From contig OY969922.1 in assembly GCA_963704595.1 (NCBI GenBank), positions 3,534,001 through 3,598,000 on the forward strand: a DNA stretch of 64,000 nucleotides, written 5' to 3'. This document shows, one piece after another, positions 16,388 through 25,679 of this stretch. The notes below the pieces were generated by a model that was not told the origin of the DNA, ran no database searches, and was given only the letters and a program-made list of their open reading frames with translations. Source of the DNA: Acuticoccus sp963704595 (lineage in GTDB: Bacteria > Pseudomonadota > Alphaproteobacteria > Rhizobiales > Amorphaceae). A program made the position numbers and the translations under genes. Positions within the stretch are counted from its first letter, which is position 1. The number at the start of each line of letters is the position of its first letter.

Positions 16388-18094
16388 TCAGAAATCGAAG
16401 CTCAGGTTTTCCGGCTTCGGGGCTTTCTTCGGCTTGGTGTCGACGCGGAGGAGCTGCTTGAGCGTGGCGAGTTCGTCCGCCTCGCGGGGCGCCTTGTCCC
16501 ACCTGAGGCGCGAGACCCGCGGAAAGCGCATCGCGACGCCGGACTTGTGGCGCGTGGAACGCTGCAGCCCCTCGAACGCGACCTCCAGCACCAGCCCCTT
16601 GTCGCGCCCGTGCGCCACCTCGCGCACCGGGCCGAACCGGGCGACGGTGTTGTTGCGCACGAACTTGTCGATCTCCTTCAGCTCCGCATCGGTGAAGCCG
16701 AAATAGGCCTTGCCGACGGGCACGAGCTCGCCCTCGGCATCCCAGACGCCGAACGTGTAGTCCGAATAGAACGAGGAGCGCTTTCCGGAGCCGCGCTGGG
16801 CGTACATCATCACCGCGTCGATCACGAACGGGTCGCGCTTCCACTTGTACCACGGCCCCTTGGGGCGGCCGGGCACATAGGCGCTGTCGCGCCGCTTCAG
16901 CATCACGCCTTCCACGGCGGCGGCGTCATCCCCGGCGCCGGCAGAGGCCGGGTTCTCGCGCGCCGCCGCAACCTCGGCCCAGGTCTCGAACGGCACGGTG
17001 GCGGAGACGTCGAACATCGCGTTCTCGCGGGATGCGAACGCTTCGAGCCGCCGGCGGCGCTCCTCGAACGGGAGCGGGCGGAGGTCTTCGCCCTCCTCGG
17101 CGAGGAGATCGTAGAGGCGGACGCGGGCCGGGTAGTCGCGCAGCATCTTCGCGCTCACCGTGCGCCGGTTTAGCCGCTGCTGGAGGACGTTGAACGGCTG
17201 CACCAGCCCCCCTTTCACGATCAGAAGCTCGCCATCGACCGCGCCGTCGAAGTCCACCGCCTCGCACACGTCCGGGAAGGCAGCGGTGATGTCCTCGCCG
17301 GAACGCGAATAGAGGCGGACGACATGACGGCCGGCCTTGTCGTGCCCGGCGGAGATCTGGATGCGGATCCCGTCCCACTTCCACTCGGCGATGAAGGCGG
17401 CGGGGTCCTCGCCCTTCTCGAGCTGCTCGAGGTCGGTCGGGCTTGCCAGCATCGGCGTGCGGAAGGGCGCCGGGTCGTCGCTTTCGGGCGCCTCGGCGCG
17501 GCCCTCAAGCCAGGCGAACAGCGGCTCGTATGGCGGCGACAGGCCGTGCCAGACCTCCTCCACCGCGTCGGCATCCACTGGGGCGAGACGCGCCACCGCG
17601 GTCTTGGCGAGCCTTGCACTGACGCCGACACGCAGCGCGCCGGTGATGAGCTTCAGGAGCGCCCAGCGGCCGATCTCGTCGAGATCGTCGAGCCACGCGG
17701 CGAGCTGGCCGGCGAGCCCCGTCTTGCCGGTGGTCTCCAGCGTGGTGATGACGTCGGACAGGTGGGGACCGTCCGGCGGGCGGTTGTGGCCGATCCCGCC
17801 GGGCTCCGCGGCAGCGGACGGTTTTGCGGGCCACATCAGCGCGACGGTTTCGGACAGGTCGCCGACATAGTCGCGCGAGAGGGAGAAGAGGACCGGGTCG
17901 GTCCGTTCGGCGATGAGCGCGCGGATGAGGCCGGGCTTGGCGTGGGTGAAGTTCAGCGCGTCGGTGAGCGCGGCCAGCGCGTAGCCGCGCTCCGGGTCGG
18001 GCGTTGCGCGGAAATAGGCTTCCATCAGCGCCAGCTTGCCGTTGCGCCGCGGCTCGTAGCTCAGCCTGTCGAGAAGATGCGCGAAACCCTGCAT
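16388..18094 (-). CDS. ATP-dependent DNA ligase (LigB / cisplatin-type repair ligase)
   Basis: A 568-residue ATP-dependent ligase. The adenylation lysine is K239 in EWKWDGIR (K-x-D-G). An N-terminal DNA-binding domain (about 1-200) precedes the nucleotidyltransferase (205-420; DGELLIVKGG, VEGVMLKRRDSAY, GPWYKWKRD) and an OB-fold domain. This arrangement is that of the ligase family encoded with Lhr-Core helicase, PdeM and an MBL-fold exonuclease in many proteobacteria; helicase and PdeM lie at 20410 and 22944. The exonuclease gene, normally adjacent, is missing from the window. It follows the coiled-coil gene after a strong hairpin, so it is probably transcribed separately. Confidence 0.93.
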   Translation of the reverse strand: MQGFAHLLDRLSYEPRRNGKLALMEAYFRATPDPERGYALAALTDALNFTHAKPGLIRALIAERTDPVLFSLSRDYVGDLSETVALMWPAKPSAAAEPGGIGHNRPPDGPHLSDVITTLETTGKTGLAGQLAAWLDDLDEIGRWALLKLITGALRVGVSARLAKTAVARLAPVDADAVEEVWHGLSPPYEPLFAWLEGRAEAPESDDPAPFRTPMLASPTDLEQLEKGEDPAAFIAEWKWDGIRIQISAGHDKAGRHVVRLYSRSGEDITAAFPDVCEAVDFDGAVDGELLIVKGGLVQPFNVLQQRLNRRTVSAKMLRDYPARVRLYDLLAEEGEDLRPLPFEERRRRLEAFASRENAMFDVSATVPFETWAEVAAARENPASAGAGDDAAAVEGVMLKRRDSAYVPGRPKGPWYKWKRDPFVIDAVMMYAQRGSGKRSSFYSDYTFGVWDAEGELVPVGKAYFGFTDAELKEIDKFVRNNTVARFGPVREVAHGRDKGLVLEVAFEGLQRSTRHKSGVAMRFPRVSRLRWDKAPREADELATLKQLLRVDTKPKKAPKPENLSFDF

Positions 18095-18133
18095 TGCGCC
18101 GATTTTAGCGCGCCGTCGGCGAAAGCGTAGGGG

Positions 18134-18178
18134 GCCGGGCCGCGCAGCTGCGCCACAGGGCGCAGGTCGCGGCCCGGC
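18134..18178 (-). terminator. Strong nested hairpin downstream of the coiled-coil gene
   Basis: A perfect 11-bp stem (18134-18144 with 18168-18178, GCCGGGCCGCG) encloses a second perfect 7-bp stem (18148-18154 with 18159-18165) with a 4-base loop. It sits 6 bases after the stop codon of the leftward coiled-coil gene and before the ligase start. Only a weak T-tract (GCTTTC) follows in the leftward direction, so Rho-independent termination is likely but not certain. Confidence 0.7.
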
Positions 18179-18184
18179 AGTCCG

Positions 18185-20221
18185 TTACTGCGCCGGAGCG
18201 GACTCCGCCGGCGCAGCGGACGCGGGTGCTGGCGGGGCAGTCTCTTCGGCAGGCTCTTCAGCGGGCTCGGCCGGGGCCTCCGTCTCAGGCGTCGCCGCTT
18301 CCGGGGTCGCAGGTGCAGGCGCGGCGGGGGCCGGTGCGGCAGGGGCGGGCTGCTCGGAGGGGGTCTCGGCCGCCGGCGCCGGCGCTTCCGGAACCTCAGC
18401 GGAGGCTTCGGGCGCACCCGCTGCGCCGGCATTGCGCAGGCCGTCGATCTCGGCGACCAGCGCGTCGCGCTGGCGCTGCCAAAGCGCAGCATCGGCCTCC
18501 AGCGCCTTGATCTGGTTCTCCAGCGCTGCGCGGCGGTTGCCGAGTTCCAGCTCCTGATTGCTGAGCTGGCGGCGCACGTCGTTGAGTTCGGCACCGCTAC
18601 GGACGATGTCGCGCTCCAGCTCGGACCGCTTGTCCTCCAGCGCAGCGACCGCCTCCTCCAGCGCCGCCCGCTCCTCCGCACCCGGACCGGCCGCAGTCTC
18701 GCCGGCAGCGGCATCGCCGGACGGCGCCGCGACGGTCTGCGTGTCGCTCTCCAGCAGCGCCTGCTGCGTGCGCAGGCCCGTCAGCTCGCCCGACAGCCGG
18801 TTGCGCTCGCCGAGGAGTTCGCTGATCTCGGCTTCGAGGGCGGCAAGGTCGGCGCGCCGCGTTTCGATGGCTTCGGCATCGGCCGTGCCCTGTTCGACCT
18901 GCACGGTCAGCGTCTGGGCCTGTTCGCGCAGCGTCGCCACCTCGCTCTCGGCGGCCGTCTGCTGCTCGGTCACCGCGGCGATGGCCTGCCGCGCCTCCGC
19001 GAGGCTCGCCTCGGCGTCCTGAAGCTCGGTCGCCAGCGCGTCGCGCTGTGCGGTCAGTGTCTCGGTCTCGGCTTCCGCCGCGCCGAGCGCTTCGGTGGCG
19101 GCCTCGGCCCTTGCCGCGACTTCCGCGGCAGCGGCCTCGGCATCGGCCTTCGCCGCCGTCGCAGCGTCGAGCTCACTCTGAGCGGCCGCCTTCTGGTCGT
19201 TGAGGGTGGAAAGTTCGGCGTTCAGCTCGCCCGCACGCTCCTCGAGCGCCGCGACCTCGGCCGTCTGCTCGGCGACCTCTGCCGCAGCGTCCGCCTTCGC
19301 CGCCTCCTGTTGCGCGGTAAGGTCCGCAATCGCCGACCTGAGGTTCGCTTCCTGCTGCGTGAGGGCGTCCACGCTCTCGGTCTTCTGCGCGATCGCGGCA
19401 TCGAGCTCGGCCGTCTCCGTGTCGCGCCGGCTAGCGAGCTCCGCAAGCTCCGCCTCGATCGCCGAGGACCGTTCGTCGAGCGCCGCCAGCTCGGCCGCCT
19501 TCTCGTCGGCAGCCGCGGCAGCCTCCGAAGCTGCGGTCTCGCGCTGCGTCGTCAGCGTCGCGATCTCGGCCTTGAGGCTTTCCGCCTGCTCGCCAAGCGC
19601 CGCGACTTCCGCCGCCTTTTCTTCGGCCGCCGCAGCGGCTTCCGCCTCGGCGGTCTCGCGCTGCGCCGTCAGTTCAGCGATCTCGGCCCGCAGGCTCTCC
19701 GCCTGATCGTCCAGCGCAGTCACCGCGCCGGCCCGCTCCGCCTGCGCCTGCTCCGCCTCGGCGAGCGACGCCTCGACCGTCGCCAGCGCGCTCTCCGCCT
19801 CAGCCATCTGGTCCTGGACCGACTGCAGCGCGCCGGACGCTGCCTGCGCGTCAGCCTGCAGCGATGCGATCTCGGAGGTGATCGTCCCCTGCTCGCTCTC
19901 GCGCGCGGAGATCGCGGCTTCGGCCTCCTCGATATTGAGCTGCAGCGACTCGAGCTGCGCCTCGGCCTCCTCGACCGCGGCGGCGAGCGTGTCGCGCTCG
20001 GACGTGGCGGCCGCGACATTGGCCTCGATCACGTCCATGGCGCCCGAGGCTTCCCTCAGTTCGTCCATTTCGGCGATGAGCCGGGCGACCTCGCTGTCGG
20101 AGTCGGCCCTCAGGGTGGTCACCTCGGCGCGCAGCGTGTCGCGCTCCTGGTAGAAGTAGACGGCAGCAGCCAGTGACGCGACGGTGACGAGTGCAAGCAC
20201 GATCGTGAAGAAGCGGGACAT
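18185..20221 (-). CDS. Membrane-anchored long coiled-coil protein with Ala/Pro/Glu-rich tail
   Basis: A 678-residue protein of unknown function. One N-terminal TM helix (about 5-24) anchors it; residues 25 to about 590 are an almost unbroken coiled coil built from Ala/Glu/Leu/Gln heptads with recurring units such as AEIAELTAQRETA and AEIATLTTQRETA; the last 80 residues are rich in Ala, Pro and Glu and probably disordered. It resembles envelope spacers or scaffolds rather than SMC proteins, because no Walker motifs are present. It sits between the repair ligase and the divergent Lhr helicase, but a terminator-like hairpin separates it from the ligase. No family name can be assigned. Confidence 0.75.
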   Translation of the reverse strand: MSRFFTIVLALVTVASLAAAVYFYQERDTLRAEVTTLRADSDSEVARLIAEMDELREASGAMDVIEANVAAATSERDTLAAAVEEAEAQLESLQLNIEEAEAAISARESEQGTITSEIASLQADAQAASGALQSVQDQMAEAESALATVEASLAEAEQAQAERAGAVTALDDQAESLRAEIAELTAQRETAEAEAAAAAEEKAAEVAALGEQAESLKAEIATLTTQRETAASEAAAAADEKAAELAALDERSSAIEAELAELASRRDTETAELDAAIAQKTESVDALTQQEANLRSAIADLTAQQEAAKADAAAEVAEQTAEVAALEERAGELNAELSTLNDQKAAAQSELDAATAAKADAEAAAAEVAARAEAATEALGAAEAETETLTAQRDALATELQDAEASLAEARQAIAAVTEQQTAAESEVATLREQAQTLTVQVEQGTADAEAIETRRADLAALEAEISELLGERNRLSGELTGLRTQQALLESDTQTVAAPSGDAAAGETAAGPGAEERAALEEAVAALEDKRSELERDIVRSGAELNDVRRQLSNQELELGNRRAALENQIKALEADAALWQRQRDALVAEIDGLRNAGAAGAPEASAEVPEAPAPAAETPSEQPAPAAPAPAAPAPATPEAATPETEAPAEPAEEPAEETAPPAPASAAPAESAPAQ

Positions 20222-20409
20222 TTCTGCAGGCGACCTCTTTTGATGCCAGGCAAGGCTTGGGCGAGACCCTATGGCTCAAGGCAGCCGATTGTCGACCACT
20301 CCCACCGTTTCACCAAAAATTTCATCTTGGCGACACAAGGGCGAACGGTCGCGCCCGGCCGTCCGCGGGACGGGTACACGCGCGCCCATGTCGCCGCTAT
20401 GTTCTCCCC

Positions 20410-22947
20410 ATGCAAAAGGCCGTCACGCCTCCCGCCGAGAGCACTGCACTCCTGCCCGAGCCGTTCGCCGGGTGGTTCGCCGGCCGTGGCTGGGCGCCCC
20501 GCCCCCACCAGCTCGACCTTCTGGAGAAGGCCGACGCCGGCCGCTCCGCCCTCCTCATCGCGCCGACCGGCGCGGGAAAGACGCTCGCCGGCTTCCTCCC
20601 CAGCCTCATCGAGCTCGCCGCCAACAACCGCGCCCGCAACACCCCCGTCCGCGAAGGCCCGCACACCCTCTACATCTCGCCGCTGAAGGCGCTCGCGGTC
20701 GACATCGCGCGCAACCTCGAAATGCCGATCGCGGAGATGAAGCTCCCGATCACTGTGGAGACCCGCACCGGCGACACGCCGCAGAACCGGCGCAAGCGCC
20801 AGCGCGACAATCCGCCCGACATTCTTCTCACGACCGCGGAGCAGGTCGCCCTCCTCATCAGCCAGTCCGGCGCGGAGCGCTTCTTCTCCGAGCTCAAGGT
20901 CGTGATCGTCGACGAGCTCCACTCGCTCGTGACCTCCAAGCGGGGCGATCTGCTCTCGCTCGGCATCGCGCGCCTGCGCCAGCATTCCCCCATGGTGCGA
21001 ACAGTCGGCCTCTCCGCCACCGTCGCCCACCCGGACGACCTCCGCGGCTGGCTGGTCGCCCAGCCGCCCCACGACGAGGCCGAGCCTGCCGAGACCCCGC
21101 TCGCCGACCTCATCGTGGTGGAAGGCGGCGCCAAGCCCGACGTCTCGATCCTGAAGTCGGAGGCCCGCGTCCCCTGGTCCGGCCACATGACGCGGTATGC
21201 GCTGCCGGACATTCTCGAGCTCATCAAGCAGCACAGGACGACGCTCGTCTTCGTCAACACGCGAAGCCAGGCCGAGATGCTGTTCCACGAGCTCTGGCGC
21301 ATCAACGAGGACACCCTCCCCATCGCGCTCCACCACGGCTCGCTCGACCGCGGCCAGCGCCGCAAGGTCGAGGCCGCGATGGCCGAGAATCGCCTCCGCG
21401 CCGTCGTCTGCACCTCCACGCTCGACCTCGGGATCGACTGGGGCGACGTCGACCTCGTCGTCCACGTCGGCGCCCCCAAGGGCGCCTCGCGCCTCGCCCA
21501 GCGGATCGGCCGCGCCAACCACAGGATGGACGAGCCGTCCAAGGCCGTCCTCGTCCCGTCCAACCGGTTCGAGGTGCTGGAGTGCCAGGCCGCGCTCGAC
21601 GCATCCTATCTCGGCCACCAGGACACCCCGCCGGTGCGCGACGGCAGCCTCGACGTTCTCGCCCAGCACGTCCTCGGCGCCGCCGTCGCCGCGCCCTTCG
21701 ACGCGCTTGACCTCTACAACGAACTCTGCAGCGCCTACCCCTACCGCAAGCTCGACTGGGAGACCTTCGAGCGCGTGGTCGACTACGTTGCGACCGGCGG
21801 CTATGCGCTGCGCGCCTACGAGCGCTACGCCAAGATCCGCCGCCGGAAGGACGGGCTGTGGCGCGTCGCCAATCCGAAGATCGCGCAGCAATACCGCCTC
21901 AACATCGGCACCATCGTCGAGATCCCCAACCTCACCGTCCGCCTCGTCGCCAAGCGCGGCGGGCGGCCGGGGCGCGGCGGCCGGGTGCTGGGGCAGATCG
22001 AGGAATATTTCGTCAACACCCTCGCGCCCGGCGACACGTTCCTGTTCGCCGGCCAGTGCCTGCGGCTCGAAGGCATCCGCGAGAGCGAGGCGCTCGTCAC
22101 CAAGAGCGAGATGACCGAGCCCAAGATCCCCTACTACGGTGGCTCGAAGTTCCCCCTCACCACCTATCTCGCCAGCGTCGTCCGCGGGATGCTCGCCGAG
22201 CCGGAACGCCGCGCCGACCTCCCGCAGCAGGTGCGCGAGTGGGTCGACCTCCAGGGCGTCCGCTCACACCTCCCTGCCCGCGACGAACTCCTCATCGAAA
22301 CGTTTCCGCGCGGCAAGCGGCACTACATCGTCGCCTACCCGTTCGAGGGCCGCCTCGCCCACCAGACGCTCGGCATGCTCCTCACCCGACGGCTCGAACG
22401 GATGCGCCTGAAGCCGATCGGCTTCGTCGCGTCAGACTACGCGCTCGCAATCTGGGGCCTCGAGGACTATTCCAAATCCTTCTCCCGCAAGCGCGGCCCC
22501 ACCATGGCCGACCTCTTCTCCGAGGATCTCCTCGGCGACGACCTCGACGAATGGCTCGCCCAGTCCGTCCTGATGAAGCGCACCTTCCGCGCCTGCGCCG
22601 AGATCGCCCAGCTGATCGAGCGCCGCCATCCGGGGCAGGAGAAGACCGGCCGGCAGGTCACCGTCTCGACCGACCTCATCTACGATGTCCTGCGCTCCCA
22701 CGAGCCGGACCACATTCTCCTGCGCGCCACATGGGCGGATGCGGCCACCGGCCTTCTCGACATCCGCCGCCTCGGTGCGATGCTCGCCCGCGTGAAGCGC
22801 GACATCGTGCACAAGAAACTCGAGCGGATATCCCCACTCGCCGTCCCCATCATGCTCGAAATCGGCCGCGAGATCGTGCATGGTGAGGCGAGTGAGGCGC
22901 TGCTCGCCGAAGCGGCGGAAGACCTGATTGCGGAGGCGATGCGTTGA
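20410..22947 (+). CDS. Lhr-type DEXH helicase, ligase-associated DNA damage response
   Basis: An 845-residue superfamily 2 helicase of the Lhr-Core class. Walker A is APTGAGKT (51-58), Walker B VDELH (167-171), motif III SATV, and motif VI RIGRANHRMDEPSK. A winged-helix and Lhr-specific domain follow. Family members unwind RNA:DNA hybrids 3'-5' and are encoded with MPE/PdeM, Exo and LigB. I start at ATG 20410, which places the conserved PFAGWFAGRGWAPRPHQ block near residue 20; the frame is open further upstream without family similarity. The stop overlaps the TTG start of the PdeM gene. Confidence 0.93.
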   Translation: MQKAVTPPAESTALLPEPFAGWFAGRGWAPRPHQLDLLEKADAGRSALLIAPTGAGKTLAGFLPSLIELAANNRARNTPVREGPHTLYISPLKALAVDIARNLEMPIAEMKLPITVETRTGDTPQNRRKRQRDNPPDILLTTAEQVALLISQSGAERFFSELKVVIVDELHSLVTSKRGDLLSLGIARLRQHSPMVRTVGLSATVAHPDDLRGWLVAQPPHDEAEPAETPLADLIVVEGGAKPDVSILKSEARVPWSGHMTRYALPDILELIKQHRTTLVFVNTRSQAEMLFHELWRINEDTLPIALHHGSLDRGQRRKVEAAMAENRLRAVVCTSTLDLGIDWGDVDLVVHVGAPKGASRLAQRIGRANHRMDEPSKAVLVPSNRFEVLECQAALDASYLGHQDTPPVRDGSLDVLAQHVLGAAVAAPFDALDLYNELCSAYPYRKLDWETFERVVDYVATGGYALRAYERYAKIRRRKDGLWRVANPKIAQQYRLNIGTIVEIPNLTVRLVAKRGGRPGRGGRVLGQIEEYFVNTLAPGDTFLFAGQCLRLEGIRESEALVTKSEMTEPKIPYYGGSKFPLTTYLASVVRGMLAEPERRADLPQQVREWVDLQGVRSHLPARDELLIETFPRGKRHYIVAYPFEGRLAHQTLGMLLTRRLERMRLKPIGFVASDYALAIWGLEDYSKSFSRKRGPTMADLFSEDLLGDDLDEWLAQSVLMKRTFRACAEIAQLIERRHPGQEKTGRQVTVSTDLIYDVLRSHEPDHILLRATWADAATGLLDIRRLGAMLARVKRDIVHKKLERISPLAVPIMLEIGREIVHGEASEALLAEAAEDLIAEAMR

Positions 22948-23708
22948 GTTCGAGCGAGGCCGGTTTCGGCATGGGCGCGATGTCCGCCTTCTCCCTCCCC
23001 GGCCCGAAGCTGCCCCGCACCGCCACCCCGCCCGCACCGCGCCCCGCCCCTCTCCAGGCGAACCTTGCCGGCATGGAGGCGACGCTCGACCCGACCGGCG
23101 CCCTCTACTGGGCCGCCGAGGAGACCCTCGTCGTCTCCGACCTTCACCTCGAAACCGGCTCGTCCTACGCCCGACGCGGCCAGATGCTGCCGCCCTACGA
23201 CACGGGGCTGACGCTGGCACGCCTCGCCGAGGCCGTCGCCCACCACCGCCCCCGGCGCCTGATCTCGCTCGGCGACAGCTTTCACGACCCCTACGGCCCG
23301 GAGCGGATCGCGCCCGGTCACCGCAACTGGCTCGCCGAGCTCTGCCACACGATCGAGACGATCTGGATCACCGGCAACCACGACCATGGCGCCGCGGCGA
23401 CCTTCGGCGGCACCGCCGCCCACGAAGCGACCATCCGCGGCGTCACCTTCCGCCACATCCCGACCGAGGGTCCGCCGGACGGGATCGAGGTCGCCGGCCA
23501 CCTCCACCCTGCCGCGGTGGTGACCCTGCGCAACCGCCGGATCAAGCGCCGCGCCTTCATCGGCTGCGCGCGTCGCATGGTGATGCCGGCGTTCGGCGTC
23601 CTCACGGGCGGCCTCCCCCACACCGATGCCGCCTTTGCCGGCCTCTGGCCGAAGCCGGAACGCCCCCAGCTCCACCTCATCGGCAGCCGTCAGATCTATT
23701 CGTTCTGA
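22944..23708 (+). CDS. Ligase-associated metallophosphoesterase PdeM
   Basis: A calcineurin-like metallophosphoesterase of up to 254 residues. The five motif blocks are clear: VSDLHLE, SLGDSFHD, TGNHDH, and AGHLHP with following core. These are binuclear-metal ligands. The family (MPE/PdeM) is a nuclease/phosphodiesterase co-encoded with Lhr-Core. The TTG at 22944 overlaps the helicase stop (TTGA); ATG codons at 22971 and 22980 are alternative starts, and the first 30 residues are not family-like, so the true start may be one of these. Confidence 0.9.
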   Translation: MSSSEAGFGMGAMSAFSLPGPKLPRTATPPAPRPAPLQANLAGMEATLDPTGALYWAAEETLVVSDLHLETGSSYARRGQMLPPYDTGLTLARLAEAVAHHRPRRLISLGDSFHDPYGPERIAPGHRNWLAELCHTIETIWITGNHDHGAAATFGGTAAHEATIRGVTFRHIPTEGPPDGIEVAGHLHPAAVVTLRNRRIKRRAFIGCARRMVMPAFGVLTGGLPHTDAAFAGLWPKPERPQLHLIGSRQIYSF

Positions 23709-23733
23709 GCGGACGAACGAGGGATCGGACCGG

Positions 23734-23900
23734 GTCAAGGGCGGCGCGGAGCGCCGGGCGAAGCCTTCACCCTTGACGCGGCCCGAGCCTGGCACACGCT
23801 GGCATCAGGGGCTCAGGACAGAAGGACGCGAAGCGGCCATCTGCCCTGAACCCCTGCCACGTGGCGAACGGGAGGGAGCACGAGGGAGGAAATCCCTCGT
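23734..23900. repeat. Three successive inverted repeats in the PdeM / TPP-enzyme gap
   Basis: The 243-base gap between convergent genes holds three palindromes: GTCAAGGG (23734-23741) with CCCTTGAC (23770-23777); CAGGGGCTCAGG (23806-23817) with CCTGAACCCCTG (23845-23856), one mismatch; and ACGAGGGA (23880-23887) with TCCCTCGT (23893-23900), loop five bases. The last could act as a bidirectional terminator. Together they look like an intergenic palindromic repeat element, but copies elsewhere cannot be checked within this window. Confidence 0.5.
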
Positions 23901-23951
23901 CTTTCAAGCAAGAAGCCGGCGCGAAGCGCCGTCCGAACCCCGGCCGAAAAA

Positions 23952-25679
23952 TCAGGCGACCCGGTCGCCCTTCTTCACCTTCACCGCACGGCTGTCAGCG
24001 GCAGGCAGCATCTTCGATGCATCGCGCGTGACCACCACGTCGAGCACGGTCGGCCCGCCTTCGTGGCCGAGCGCCTCTGCGAGCGCACCGGCGAGATCGC
24101 CCGGCGCCTCGACCCGGATGCCCTTGGCGCCCAGCGCCTCGGCGGCCTTCGCGTAGTTGGTGTCGTTGAGGTCGGAGGACTGGTAGTTGCCCTCGCCGTA
24201 CATGAGGTGCTGCAGCGCCTTCACGTAGCCGGACGCCGCGTTGTTCACGACGATGATCGTGACGGCGAGTTTTGCGCGGACCGCGGTCTCGAGTTCGCCG
24301 AGCGTCATGTTGAAGCCGCCGTCGCCGGTGAGCGCGACTATCTTGCGATCCGGCGCGGCGAGCTTGGCGCCCATCGCGCCGGGGAGTCCGTAGCCGATGG
24401 AGGCGAAGCCGCGGTCGGGGACGAAGCTGCGGCCGGCCTCGCGGGTGTCGAACAGGAGGCCGCCCCAGTGTGCCGCGAAGCCGCCGTCGGCGACGAGGAT
24501 GCCGTCGTCCGGCAACGCGGCCCGGACCTCGGCGAGCAGCCGGCCCATCGCGATCGGCACCTCGTCCGAGGTGTAACGCGGCTCGGCCTGCTTTCTCCAA
24601 GCCGCCATCTTTTCGGCAATTTCGGCGTGATAACCGGACCGGCGCGAGGCGGCATCCGCCGCACCGTCCGCCAGCGCGTCGGCGAGGTCTTCCAGCCCCG
24701 CCTTCGCGTCGCCCCAGAGGCGCACGTCCGGCGCGAGGGTGCGGCCCATCTCCTCCGCGACGATGTCGAGGTGGATGATGGGCGCGCCCGCGGGGGGCAC
24801 GGTGTAGCGCTTGGTGGCGATCTCGCCGAGCTTGCAGCCGACGACCAGGATGGCGTCGGAGGCCGCGATCAGCTCGTTGGCGATCCGGTCGTAGCGGCCG
24901 AAGAGACCGACCGACAGCGCGTGCGTGCAGGGGATCGCGCCCTTGCCCGTCAGCGTGTGCGCGACCGGGATGCCGTTCGCCTCGGCGAACCTGGTCAGCG
25001 TGTCGGCAGCGCCCGAAATGTGGATACCGCCGCCGGCGAGGATGATCGGCCGCTCCGCCGCGCCGAGGCGTCGGGCGGCTTCCCCGACGTCCTCGCGGGC
25101 GGGCCGGCAGCGCAGCGACGGGGCCGCGTGGAACCGCTCGTCCACATGGAAGTCGCCCTCCTCGAAGCCGTGGGTGCCGTGGGAGACGTCCTCGGCGACG
25201 TTGACGACGACGGGGCCGGGGCGGCCGGAGGTCGCGATCTCGAAGGCGCGGCGCATCATCTCGGGGATGCGGGCGACGGTGTTCACGGTCAGGAACGCTT
25301 TGCAGGCGGGGCGCAGGATCGCGGCCTGGTCGGTCTCCTGCGTCATGTTCTTGCCGGCGTGGTCGCGGTTGGCGTCGCCGATGATGACGACGAGGGGCGA
25401 GCCGGCATTGAGCGCCTCGACGAGGCCTGTGACGAGGTTGGTGGCGCCCGGCCCCAGCGTCGCGTCAGCAAGGCCGACGCGGCCCGAGACCTTGGCGTAG
25501 GCGTCTGCGATGAAGACGGCGCAGCGCTCGTCGTTGATGAGATGATGGTCGAGGCCGAGGCGGCGGGCGGCGTCGTAGAACGGCAGCAACTGGAAGCCGC
25601 CCATGCCGAACATCGGGCCGGCGTTCGCGGCCAGAAGCATCCGGGCCAGCGCCTCGCCGCCGGTCATCTCATTCGTCAT
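23952..25679 (-). CDS. Thiamine-pyrophosphate-dependent enzyme, acetolactate synthase-like
   Basis: A 575-residue TPP enzyme of the acetolactate synthase/benzoylformate decarboxylase group. Glu51 (NDERC) is the cofactor-activating glutamate. The central domain carries AGGGIHISGA, and the C-terminal TPP motif is TGDGGFNM running to VVNN. It is the last gene of an eight-gene leftward operon with two SDRs, a TRAP transporter and an E1 alpha/beta pair. That context argues for catabolic C-C bond cleavage or ligation rather than branched-chain amino acid synthesis; no regulatory small subunit is present. The substrate is unknown. The start overlaps the SDR stop by 11 bases. Confidence 0.85.
   Translation of the reverse strand: MTNEMTGGEALARMLLAANAGPMFGMGGFQLLPFYDAARRLGLDHHLINDERCAVFIADAYAKVSGRVGLADATLGPGATNLVTGLVEALNAGSPLVVIIGDANRDHAGKNMTQETDQAAILRPACKAFLTVNTVARIPEMMRRAFEIATSGRPGPVVVNVAEDVSHGTHGFEEGDFHVDERFHAAPSLRCRPAREDVGEAARRLGAAERPIILAGGGIHISGAADTLTRFAEANGIPVAHTLTGKGAIPCTHALSVGLFGRYDRIANELIAASDAILVVGCKLGEIATKRYTVPPAGAPIIHLDIVAEEMGRTLAPDVRLWGDAKAGLEDLADALADGAADAASRRSGYHAEIAEKMAAWRKQAEPRYTSDEVPIAMGRLLAEVRAALPDDGILVADGGFAAHWGGLLFDTREAGRSFVPDRGFASIGYGLPGAMGAKLAAPDRKIVALTGDGGFNMTLGELETAVRAKLAVTIIVVNNAASGYVKALQHLMYGEGNYQSSDLNDTNYAKAAEALGAKGIRVEAPGDLAGALAEALGHEGGPTVLDVVVTRDASKMLPAADSRAVKVKKGDRVA

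Noticed and set aside
18185..20221. DNA repeat region
   Set aside because: The repeats are degenerate at DNA level and follow the heptads of the coiled-coil protein; there is no exact repeat unit.
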